Positions 35,701-47,700 of a stretch of 64,000 nucleotides of DNA are shown in pieces. The position numbers were made by a program, and so were the translations under genes. The notes under the pieces are model-generated. The model was not told the origin of the DNA. It did no database searches and saw only the letters and a program-made list of their open reading frames with translations. Numbering within the stretch: the stretch's first letter is position 1; the number at the start of each line of letters is the position of its first letter. The DNA comes from Pseudorasbora parva (taxonomy: Eukaryota > Chordata > Actinopteri > Cypriniformes > Gobionidae), in NCBI RefSeq assembly GCF_024679245.1, contig NC_090185.1, positions 26,662,926 to 26,726,925 on the forward strand. The letters are read 5' to 3'.

Positions 35701-38700
35701 TAAAGTTCGCCCCACACCACTGAGAGATATTTTATTATCTCTGCATCTCTTATTAGTAGTGCGAGTTAAAGCCACCATAACTTACTGCTTATTGGGGAAA
35801 AGAAAACATAAAACAGGAAATTACATCATAGAGAGGACCCCTGCAGACTGCCATGACTGTGTGAAGGTTCGTAAGTACCTTAAAATATAAGATAATTCAA
35901 CCTTTTTATGAAAAGGCACAGTTAGTTTGGGTTGTAAAATGTCATGTGGTGTGACTCCTAGAATAAACCAATTGATAATTATGATTTAAATTATTAAGAT
36001 ATTTTAAAAAACTTTTTGTATTAACACTTTTATTTGAAATTGATCCAAAACTCTAGCACTGCATATTTTAACCCTATAAAGACTACTGAATCATTTTTGA
36101 TATGCAAAAAGTTTTCAAAATAATCAATATGATAAAACGTTTACTGGAAAACCTGCCTATACTGCATTGTTATAAAGATCTCATTGCAGGCTGTCATGAA
36201 TCATAGTTTTTAGCCAAATAAATATCAGCATTTGCTCCAAATTGCATATTTTTGTTCAGTGTGGGCCTCTAAAAACACTGAGGTGTTGCTGTTTGTTTTT
36301 TTAAAGATCCATATCATACTATATATGAGCCATAAAAGCGTGATGTATTAAATATGACACTGAACAAAAATGCACATTAAAACTTTTTAGAATTTAAAAA
36401 TATATATTTTTGTTTAAAGGTTCAATAAACTGTTCAATTATAAAATAAAAAAATGGAGGGTCAAGATTTGTAATACGGTCATAGACAAATACTACTTTAT
36501 AGAACCCCCCCATCTACTTTTTGGTGGGGGGAGGGGGTGTCTTTGTGTAGTCTAAGTATACTGAGTGCATGTGAAAATCATCAGGGGTTTGGTATCATTT
36601 AGCAAATGAAAGTGCACCTTCCTACACTTGTGGTAGACCAACTTTAAACACAGACTTTGTGTAGTCTCAGCATGTCTGCTGAGATGATGATGTGGGCTAA
36701 TAGCTGGGATGATGTGGAGTCTCAGACTCTAGCAGGATGTGACTCATGTGTATAATTGCTGGAAGCCACATTCTGGCCTGCTAGTTCAGTAGTCGAAGAA
36801 ACAGGGCTTCCATTCATAGATCCAGTGACATCGTCATTTAATCTATGGAAACTGAAGTAAGTGTGATTCATGAACTCTGTAAGCTCAGGTCCTGTTCCAT
36901 ATTACCTTATTAACGGCCCTATTTGGTTTTCCAGGCTTTAAAGTGTACATTTTATTGTATGCTCATTTCTTGGGCATGCTTGTCTTGGGCATTTCCTCAA
37001 CTCTGAAATTTCCAAGAATATCCACCTATCATTTCCAAGCGTTGAGATCACACCTCTTTATAAGGCTTCTGTTGAATTCTCTAACCATTTTAGTAAATAA
37101 CTGAGAGGGAGTTTCCTACACTTATTTGAAGTCGCTTGTTCAAGCTTGAATTGTTTGCAATACGCCCATGAAAATGTTTGGTTTTGGCACACAAAATTGG
37201 TAATTATTCCCGAGGCTACTCTTGAGTACATCTTGAGTAACATCTACAATGTTAAACTTCATACAGAGTGTCTTTTTGTAAAGGAAAATAATTGAGATGC
37301 AGCTTAAGCCTGCAGCTTTTGTTCCAATTACAGCATATTTTATCTGTGCATGTCATAGCAGTAGAACATCGCAGACAGCCACTGACCTCTGAACATCCGT
37401 TGTGTAAAGTATATTACTGTAAACACAATCTTTGCTTGTTTGGATAAACGGAGGGACTAGTCAAAATTAATGTACAGATACAGTTGCAGATGCTGTTGAA
37501 CTTGTTTTGAACCTGGAACATATTTTTTATATGAATCATTCCCTCACTTCCCTAACTCATTTGTTTCCATTTAAGCATTAATAAAGAATAATGAGCTATT
37601 CTTTAATTTCAAAGAAAATCACAGATACTGTGTCAGATGAAAATGACTGATGAGACACATGGGAAGCATATTGAAGAATTCAAAGCAGAAAGCATTGTTT
37701 TTAAGGCTGTTTTTGATTGGCTAAATTCCAAAGTATACTGTACTTCGGTTTTTACGATTATGCGAATGTCTGCATGCACAAATTCCAGACTTGTTTTAAT
37801 TAAAAAATAATAACTGTTTTTGTGTTTTCAGTTTAATTATTGCAGGCAATACATTGGGTCATGTGTTTATAAGTTGAGGGTAGGGTTTATTTTTCATAAT
37901 AAATAAGCATTTAATATGTGCTCTTCATAAAGGCTTTCCAGTCATTTGAAGTTTTAAGAACCTGTATATTTGGCTTGATGTCTATGAATATATGCTCCAG
38001 ATCGTTCCAAAGATAACCTTACAAACAGTTACCAGGCCAACGGTGATACAAATAAAGGTCTTAATGAGTGGTTGGGAGCTCTGCGTGGTGGCTCGGGATA
38101 TCTTCATGTAGAAGGAATTTTTATAGGGGGCAGTGATGAAATTTGTTCCGTTTTGTGGGCATTTAGAGCAGATGGCAGGCTGATAGTAGTCAAGGCCTAG
38201 AGGAACACATGATCCTCAGACCCTGCTGGGGGTTCATGGGTTACATGTGCCTCAAGTGTGTCCGCTGATTTAGTTATTTGGCATGTGGTATCAATTAAAG
38301 AGCTGGAGCGTATGGAATTACCAGTTTGAGCATGCTTTTGTTCATGGAGATTAAGTAGACTCATTTATCTTCAATCGCTTAATGGTCAAGTCTTCGGCTC
38401 GGTTTATATTTACACCATATGCAACATTCTTTTTAACTTGTTCTTTCATAAAAATAGTATGTTTAATGTTATAGATTTATGTGATTGTCCCGCCAATGGG
38501 AACCATATAGTGAGGTGCTGTTGGTTCAAACACCAGAAGGTGTTTCTATCATATTTCTGACTTTAACTGAAATGGAAGCTTTGTCATGGGAAACCTTACA
38601 AAAGAGGTGACATGATACCTTCATTCCAGTTGTCCGCTGGAAAAGTATTACAAAAGTCTTTGCGATCTCATTGATGCTGCAGGCAGTATTTTTTTCTTAA

Positions 38701-41700
38701 GACTTTTTCTATGAATATCCCTACTTTGTAACAGTGCCGCAGAGGGTTGCACATCAAGTGAAGTGCTTATTCTCACACCATGTTTGCACAAAAGAAGTGC
38801 TGGAAACCGTCATTTCATGTCCTGGGTGTGTTTTCAATCATTGTACTGTCAGTTGTGAACACACACCAGAATCTAAGAGCCCTACCTTGAGTTCACTGAG
38901 GCTCTCATGGCCTCAGACTTCTGGAGTCTCAAGGAGATTTGACATGTTTGAGAAAGCCGTAATACCCTCCTGCAAAGCCTTACAGATTGTGGACAGGCTA
39001 AAGTTTCAGTCTTTGTTGGATCATAAAAAAGACCTTTTATCTTTGCAATCCACTACATTCGTGCACCAAGTCTTGTAAAGCCATATTTTTGTGTGAGTAG
39101 TAGACTGAATTTTAGGTTTGACTGAAAACTGAAAAGAATATTCATTGAAGCTCTCAAATTTCATTTGTATCGGTTTTATGATTTAGAATAAAAAATGAAA
39201 TTTGAGAGCTACGTGGAAGATGTTTACTGATTAACTTTTCTATTAAGAGTTACCCAAGGACTGTCAGGGTGGAACACGGAAATTTGCTTTGAAAACAATT
39301 ACCACTAACCCTGGGTTTCGCACAGAAGCCAGATATTATGTCAGCCTGTAACTATAGCTTACTTTGACTAACTGTTTGAAGTACCAATGAAAGTTGAAGC
39401 ATTTAAAGTCAAGCATTCAGCTGTACTGTAATTAAGTACACCCTGCTGCAATTGCCCTAGTGGGAACATTCAGCCATTACCTCACTAATGCTTTTGTGGC
39501 ATGTTTCTTAAGCTTTTAAAATGCATCCTATCTAGTTTGCTCTCAAATCCAAAACCACAGGCCAATTACCTCATTCCTAAAGTTACCTGTCACCATTTCC
39601 CTATGTTCCCAGATTTCCATTCAGCAACTCGGATGGTCGTTAAATTTGCCCTTTTGTCAGCATGGAGCATGGGAACCGCAATCTGGATTACACCTAGGGA
39701 TGTAAATTTACATAAATTCCCATAATCAATTGTTGTTTAAATTAACGATCAATTAATCGGTTATTCATTAACCTTAACCTCTTAAATCCGAAGTGGAGGG
39801 GGGAACAATTTATCTGCACGCTTCACGAAAACTGATGCTACCTCTCAGCACAAGTATCATTTTAAATTGAAGCATTCCAACTTGAATAACAGTGAATATT
39901 CATAGTGACTTCTCGGTGGCATTAGTCTGAACCAATGAAATGTGAATTTTTAAACTCATGCAAAACCATCTTACTTGCGCTGACAGACAAGTCCGAAGGG
40001 TGCGCACAAAGACATCAGACAGTGCTCAATTCCGATACACATATACGCAGTATTTACACAAACAGTATCTGTTATTTCTTAAATGAACAAAAACATCTGA
40101 TGTGTAACATATATGCTGCCTCAACACAGCTGTCTTGTATCTCTAGTAAGACCTTGATTAGCTGGTCCAGGGGGGGGGGTTAATTGGGGTTGGGGCTGAA
40201 CTCTGCAGGACAGTGGCCCTCCAGGAGCAGGATTGGACACTCTGGTCTAGACCAACAGGACACTGTTTAACAACTGGGGCGTGCTTGGATTGGTTTGTTT
40301 TCTCAGATTGACAGGTCTTGATTTATCTTGAGCCATAGAGTAGGAGCACACAGCTGAAACAGCGCTGGAAGATCATCACTCATCAACCAGGATCTTATTA
40401 CTTGTTTGTTCTCTGGGTGCTTCTTATTTCTTATTTGTCCATCCCTGCTTCCTTTTCTTGCATCGTAGCTCCACCCATATAGGGTGCGAGGGAAGGATAC
40501 CACTTTGTATCCTCACTCATGATTCCTCAGGAAGCTTCCTCGCTCCTCATTCTTTGCCTCCATTTTTTGTAATTAGACTAGAGGTCTTCAACCCTGCTCC
40601 TGGGGACCCACTGTCCTGCAAAGTTTATTTCCAACCTGCTTCAGCACACCTGCCTGTGCATTTTCAACATGTGCTCCTGAAGAGCTTGATTAGCTTCACC
40701 TGTCTTTAATTAGGGTTGGAGCTAAACTCTGCAGGACAGCCGGTCCCCAGGAGCAGGGATGAAAACCTCTGAATTAGAGAAGTAAGATTGATTGGTTTCT
40801 GGGTCACAGGCTTGAGGACATAGGAGCATCAATTTGAGTATTCAGAAGCACTCTTTACTTTATATGACATTTAATCAAGTTGTCAATCAGTTGTTTGTTT
40901 TATTTTTTATAAGGGACCCTTGGTTAATTATGTTTCGGAAATAAGGGCCATCTTACCTAATCGATTGCTTGGCTTGAAGACATTAATTAATTTAGAATAT
41001 GTAACTATGTACTATGCCGCACTTGCTTAATTTTCCCATGTCTGTCTGCTACATGTGTCTGCTCAAAACGCACTCTAATGATGACCTTGCTTTAGTGATC
41101 ACTGATAAGTTTTAGCGATTAACTATTAATCAATTGTCGATTAATAATTTGCATTCCTAATTACACCAGTGTTGCATAAAAAGGTTAGATGCATCATTCT
41201 GTCCTCTCCTCTCTTACTGGGATTTCATGACATCTAAATCTCCTGGGAGATGTAAACCTTTCCCTGGAAAAAAATATTTTGAACCTTGTAATACAGTTAA
41301 GTGGTTTAATATGAGCTGTATTTCTAGGCCAGGTCCTTCAAGCTTGATGAGGACACTTTAAACATTTGCAACCAGAAAGATATGGATGATGTGGATTCCC
41401 CCCCCCCCCCTACATTAGCCACACAGACCAACCATTGAGACAGTACATCGGGGTTTATGAGGGCGATCCAATAGTCCAGAAATAACTACTGTAAATCTCC
41501 ATCAACCACACCATCATTTAAGTTAAGACCATTTTCAACTCATTTGACCAATCTTTCTATCCTCCTACTGCTGCTGCCACAATTTTGCTTGAGGCTGTGG
41601 TTCGATATTTGTGTCTTAGGAGGCACTTCAAAGCTGTCACATGCCTGTCCTGTCTTGTGTGCACATGTGGGTTTGTTATGTTGAGCATGTGTCATTGTCA

Positions 41701-44700
41701 GATCCCTCCCCCTTGTCATCTGATTAGCGTTATTGGTTAATTTGCCCCACCTGTTCTCCCTCATTATCTGCCTTGTTGGTTCCCTTTATAAGCTCCTTGT
41801 GTTTGTCAGTCTGTGTTGGATCCTTGTGTAATGTCTGCGTCTTCCGTCCTCCCCGTGATTCTGTTGGTTTGTTTAAGTTTGTATTTATATTATTCTATTA
41901 TGTGTTTTTCCCCCTTGTGGGTTGTTGTTTTGAGTTTATGTTTTATTTTATAATAAATGATCATTTTCTGCACTTGAGTCCTCGCACCCTTTTCCCTTGT
42001 CTGTGACGTGACAGAAGGATTCAACCATACAATGAGGACTCAGCAGAGAAGTTCTCCCTCGGTGCCAGTTCCGGGGGTCCCGAGTCCGGGAATCCCGAGT
42101 CCGGACATGGCCTGGAGGGCCATAATGGGAGGGTTTGTGGTGGCAGTCCTGCATGCTTGGGAAAAGCACAGGGTGTCATCCACCACTCCGGTGGTCCCAG
42201 TTCCGGCAGATCATGTTCCGGTGGTCCCAATGCCAGCAGATCGTATTCCGGTGGTCCCAGTGCCGGTGGATACTGCTGGACTGGAGAAGTTTCCCCAACG
42301 CCCTGCCTGCGCCGCTGAGGCGTCCTGCTCTCCGTGCGCCGCTGAGGCGTCCTGCTCTCCGTGCGCCGCTGAGGCGTCCTGCTCTCCGTGCGCCGCTGAG
42401 GCGTCCTGCTCTCCGTGCGCCGCTGAGGCGTCCTGCTCTCCGTGCGCCGCTGAGGCGTCCTGCTCTCCGTGCGCCGCTGAGGCGTCCTGCTCTCCGTGCG
42501 CCGCTGAGGCGTCCTGCTCTCCGTGCGCCGCTGAGGCGTCCTGCTCTCCGTGCGCCGCTGAGGCGTCCTGCTCTCCGTGCGCCGCTGAGGCGTCCTGCTC
42601 TCCGTGCGCCGCTGAGGCGTCCTGCTCTCCGTGCGCCGCTGAGGCGTCCTGCTCTCCGTGCGCCGCTGAGGCGTCCTGCTCTCCGTGCGCCGCTGAGGCG
42701 TCCTGCTCTCCGTGCGCCGCTGAGGCGTCCTGCTCTCCGTGCGCCGCTGAGGCGTCCTGCTCTCCGTGCGCCGCTGAGGCGTCCTGCTCTCCGTGCGCCG
42801 CTGAGGCGTCCTGCTCTCCGTGCGCCGCTGAGGCGTCCTGCTCTCCGTGCGCCGCTGAGGCGTCCTGCTCTCCGTGCGCCGCTGAGGCGTCCTGCTCTCC
42901 GTGCGCCGCTGAGGCGTCCTGCTCTCCGTGCGCCGCTGAGGCGTCCTGCTCTCCGTGCGCCGCTGAGGCGTCCTGCTCTCCGTGCGCCGCTGAGGCGTCC
43001 TGCTCTCCGTGCGCCGCTGAGGCGTCCTGCTCTCCGTGCGCCGCTGAGGCGTCCTGCTCTCCGTGCGCCGCTGAGGCGTCCTGCTCTCCGTGCGCCGCTG
43101 AGGCGTCCTGCTCTCCGTGCGCCGCTGAGGCGTCCTGCTCTCCGTGCGCCGCTGAGGCGTCCTGCTCTCCGTGCGCCGCTGAGGCGTCCTGCTCTCCGTG
43201 CGCCGCTGAGGCGTCCTGCTCTCCGTGCGCCGCTGAGGCGTCCTGCTCTCACCGCTCCTCCCTGGCGCCCCCTGCATTCACCGCGCCACCCAGGAGTCCT
43301 GCTCTCACCGCGCCGCCCTGGCCGCCTGAACTCTGCGGGCCGCCTGAACTCGGTGGGCCTCCCGACCTCGGCGGGCCGTCCTGGCCATTCGAACTTTGTG
43401 TGCCACCGTGGCCTCTTGAACTTTTTGTTTTCCTTGTCCCTCCCTTGTTTACCCCTCCCTTGTCTGTTTCTTCCTGGTCTGTCCCTCCCGTGCCCCCCTG
43501 GTCTGTCCCTCCCGTGCCGCCCTGGTCTGTCCCGCCCGTCCCTAGTGGAGCGTCTGGTAGCCGCTCCTTAAGGAGGGGGTAATGTCACATGCCTGTCCTG
43601 TCTTGTGTGCACATGTGGGTTTGTTATGTTGAGCATGTGTCATTGTCAGATCCCTCCCCCTTGTCATCTGATTAGCGTTATTGGTTAATTTGCCCCACCT
43701 GTTCTCCCTCATTATCTGCCTTGTTGGTTCCCTTTATAAGCTCCTTGTGTTTGTCAGTCTGTGTTGGATCCTTGTGTAATGTCTGCGTCTTCCGTCCTCC
43801 CCGTGATTCTGTTGGTTTGTTTAAGTTTGTATTTATATTATTCTATTATGTGTTTTTCCCCCTTGTGTGTTGTTGTTTTGAGTTTATGTTTTATTTTATA
43901 ATAAATGATCATTTTCTGCACTTGAGTCCTCGCACCCTTTTCCCTTGTCTGTGACGTGACAAAAGCTGAAGTCATAATAGCATATCATATCATACTAATT
44001 ATGTCAAGATTACATGCTATTTGGCTTTGTGTCACACTTGGCTTCTTGAAGCTTAATTTGTCCACTGACCAGGCCTCCGGGTGCGCTTGTCTTGGTGCCA
44101 AAGGAGCAGAACCGGGTGCTTACTGTACTTCCATTCCGCGGTCTGCAAATGCAGTCTATTTTCGTTTATTTTTTTAGGAATACAGACGTTCTGTTTTCTA
44201 TTTCCATACCTGCTAATAGAGTCCATGTTTAAAGATGGTTATCATTGTAAGGGATAACTTTAAATGCGTCATCTTGCCTATAGTCATGTGTAAATAGTTC
44301 CTGCATGGTCCACTAATAGAAACGCTCCATTGAGTCTCAGAACCTTTCAGAAACACTGTACATTACTTCCTTTCGAGACATCTATATTGAATCATGATGT
44401 TAGGTTACATGTTTTCTGCTTTATATTATTACCTACAGATTATTGGCTCCGTCGGCTACTTGTTTTACAGCCCCTAAGGGCAAAATCCCAGAATCAGCAT
44501 GGAATGAAGCCAAGGGTTTTCTTTTTATTTATTACCGCTGCATTTTAGGATGGAACATGCTTACTTATAGCTGCACCTGTGTGAAAATCCCAGCTTGTAC
44601 TTAAGTCTTTCCTGTATAACCAGCCAGAAAGGAAATAGCACTGAAGCGCCAGCACTTTTTCAACTGGATCGTACCTTGCTGTCAGATTTGTGTGGTGGAG

Positions 44701-47700
44701 GATGTAAACGTATGCTAGTCTGTTTCTGCAACCACAGACATGTGCTCTCTCAGTTCATCCATTGTTTGCCAGCAGACTTGCATATGACCAATGTTTGATC
44801 ATGAGTCTCCCAGAAATTGCTGAGAGCGTGCATCGTGCTTCCAGTTAAAGTGCGAGAAGCTGGAAAGCATTTGCGTTGAGTCTACTGTCACACTCACTTA
44901 AATGCAGACTGAACGCAGGTCTGGTCGAGTCATTACAGACTCGCTGTTCCGGGAGACCTGTTTCTGGGTGCAGTGTTTTTTAGATGGACATGAGAAAGAA
45001 AAGACTTCTTACCAGACACATGCTTGTAATCACGGTACACATTTACAATATTTGCTCGACACACTCTTAAATGTTTCTATAACAAACAACAGTATGTTTA
45101 GCCTTTTCTTGACATCTTTTTTGTGGGATTCACCTGTCATGGTCCCTATTGAACACAAGAAAATAAACAAACCTAAGGAGGTTTTCTGGTCTTAGCTGAT
45201 ATAAAGAGTAAATAACACACAGTTTCCACCAACCTCATGTTTATATTGAGTACATATAGAGAAGTATTGCATCCTTCATATCTCTGAAAGGTCTTTAGTT
45301 TTATCATATTTATAAAAGACAGATACACTGTAACATTTCTTACCGAAAACAGCCGAGCTTGTGGATGCATGCAGTGAGCTAAAGAGTCACAAGTGCACGC
45401 ACAAAATACATCATGGCATTATCCCTGGATAACTTCCATTTTGCCAACAAAAAAGACATCCAGATACATGGATGGGAACAAACAAGCACAGGAACAAACA
45501 AACACATGAACAAACAAACACACTTGCAGAACTCCGTTGCTGCTCCGGAAAAACTAACTGCGTCCACTGTTTTCTTAATGGGTTATTTGGGAAGCTGAGC
45601 ATGGTTCTCTTTCCCACACAACCAAAAACACACTTCTTTAGTGACATTGCTGATTTTGTGGTTTAAAAACAAAATTGCAGATGGCTAATTTATGCTTTTG
45701 TGTGAGTGAGCAAGTGAATCATTCACTCAACAGATTCGTCCAAAAACACTGATTCATTTAGCCACAGAAGCGTTTCAAGTGTTGCCGACGGCTACCGTAA
45801 CTCGAACTCATTGCTCTTGCTCTGGTTGATGTGCGCACACACTCATTCGGGAGAAGTGCCATACATACAAGGAATTCTGCTTTTTATGATGTCATACAGG
45901 GGTATATGTGAGAAAAAAAACTTTCTGAAACTTGCTCGAAACCTATAGCCTGAACCCATAATACACATGCTCATGGTGTCACCATTTTCACATGCTTTTG
46001 TAGTTTACATGGAGACAATAACAATATTGTTTTGTTTTTTAAACTTGCACTTTGAAGTTGGTGTTTTCAAGCCCCCAAAAAGGCGTTGCCGTGTAAATTA
46101 ATGTACAGTTAAATTGCATTAAATGTTTTCCGTTTTTAGTTGAAAAAGGTGTCATGTAATGCCCCCTAAAAGTCATTTTATGCGATTGTAATGGAGCAAA
46201 ACTGTATATGAAAAATATATTTTACAGCTTATTCAAATAGTTTGACTTTTGGTAAACTAAAAACACAATATATGTATTGTGTTTTTAGTTAAAAACCCAC
46301 CTAAATAGACCCAAATCTATTCTAATCTATATTTAATAATACTTACTCTGTACTTAATGAAAGATCCTTTCTCTTGACTCCTGCCATCTTGAATTAATAC
46401 TTTCAATGAGTGTTGCCGCTTTAGAATCTGGCTCAAACAAGGTATCCTAAAAGAATAATGTTCCCAGACAAGCTTTAAAATACTAAGAAGGCAGCCAACT
46501 AGGATTTAGAACAGAACACAGGCTTTCTTCTCTGTTTGTACTGCCCTTTAAGTGCCATTATTTCCTTCAGGAAATTCAAATCTGGTTTATTTTACCATTT
46601 TGTTTCAGTATACGAGGAGATTGCAGCATAGAAAATGAAAAATATATATATACCAAGCAAAGATTTGAGTCGTGACTTTCCTCAGGGCTTGTTGAAAGCT
46701 CTCTTTCATCAGCGTTTGCCACTGGTAAAACCACAAGCTCTTAAATGAAATTATAAATAGACTCTGGCATCACTTGTCAATGTTTTCACTTGGGCAGATA
46801 TATGCTTAGGCTTTTATTAGAACTATTTAGCATTTTATAGTTTAAGTCAAATGGAAAATCTCTAGCTCTGAACACCTTTTATAAATAGTTTAAAACCATC
46901 AGGGGTGTAAGCCAATACCTCAAGATTGTTTTCTAAAGGTGTGTTGCTCCTACAAACCTGCTCAGTGTCCCGTTTTTAAACCAGAGAGCTAAGTTTGAGG
47001 ACTGTAGTTTACCGACTTGGAATAAACCCACTACTGACATCTGTGTTTTAATAATCAAGGGCTTTGTACACTGGAATTGTGTTTATCCACTCTATAATTA
47101 AACTTTTCCGAACGGAACAGATGCGTTAAGTCCTACAGCTTTTGTGCTGCAGTTAATTTCAACAGGAACAAAAGGAACTCTGCTTTACATTTAACAGCTG
47201 CGTAATTGTAAACCCTCAGCTCACAAATGCCATGCCACTTTATAGCTCTGTAGCTAAGGAATGCCGTGGGATGTTTATTTGACCATGCAAAGTTTTGCTG
47301 TAAGAAATTGACCCCCCTATAATAGTGCTGAGATAATGAAGTGGATTCTTGTCTACATAAATATCTAAACTCAGGAAGATTCATCTTTGCTAAACAAATT
47401 TGCCATTTAAACTGAAACTGTGAGGCCTTGTTTCAGAGTCTGGGTAAACAAGGATATGGCATTTTTAGTCTTTGTAGCTCTTTTGGTTTACAAGACTCTG
47501 GGGAGATGCACAGCAAAGAGCCACATTCAAGGCAAGAATCTTTGTATAACCTAATATATCTTTATTTATCCTTCCTTCCTGGACCAGGGATCTGCATCTT
47601 TTTGAGCTCAAACTTATACTTTGTAAGTTTGTTATATTGACATGTTTAATCCTTAAATGCTTGAATGTTTCACCAAACATTATATATTGGGGTCATATAT

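Larger units (their letters stand above)
30391..39694. other. p3h2 intron 1, left-middle part, no gene seen
   Basis: Apart from MITEs at 30496-30859 and 33694-33959 and a repeat fragment near 34318-34480, this is unique-looking intronic DNA. Several frames of 60-131 codons occur on both strands (for example 32314-32709 and 38734-39078), but none resembles a known protein or has coding-like borders. It may contain p3h2 enhancers; that cannot be judged from one sequence. Confidence 0.5.
39695..41159. mobile_element. hAT-type element with perfect 8-bp target duplication, 1.47 kb
   Basis: The ends are TAGGGATGTAAATTTAC and, inverted, TAGGAATGCAAATTATT. ATTACACC flanks the element on both sides (39687-39694 and 41160-41167), an exact 8-bp duplication as made by hAT transposases. 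No transposase frame remains; two smaller MITE copies sit inside. Confidence 0.88.
41635..43961 (+). mobile_element. Non-autonomous LTR retroelement (Gypsy-like in layout), 2.33 kb
   Basis: Two direct LTRs (41635-42013 and 43583-43961, 379 bp each, TG...CA) enclose 1569 bp. AAAGC on both sides (41630-41634 and 43962-43966) is an exact 5-bp target duplication. A polypurine tract (AAGGAGGGGGTAA) ends directly at the 3' LTR. There are no protease, reverse transcriptase or integrase motifs, so movement would need proteins from another element. The proline-rich 3' end resembles the tail of fish Gypsy elements as I know them; that assignment is inference. Confidence 0.92.

Noticed and set aside
38734..39078. 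114-codon plus-strand frame
   Set aside because: No family resemblance; the high Cys/His content does not form a spaced zinc-binding pattern.
42311..43250. CRISPR-like array of regular repeats
   Set aside because: The copies are joined head to tail with no spacers and lie in a eukaryotic LTR element; it is a minisatellite.
42021..43277. Long antisense and alternative-frame proteins (RTPQRRTES and ARRAGRLSG repeats)
   Set aside because: They arise only because the 27-bp unit has no stop in those frames; they have no separate start context or known domain.
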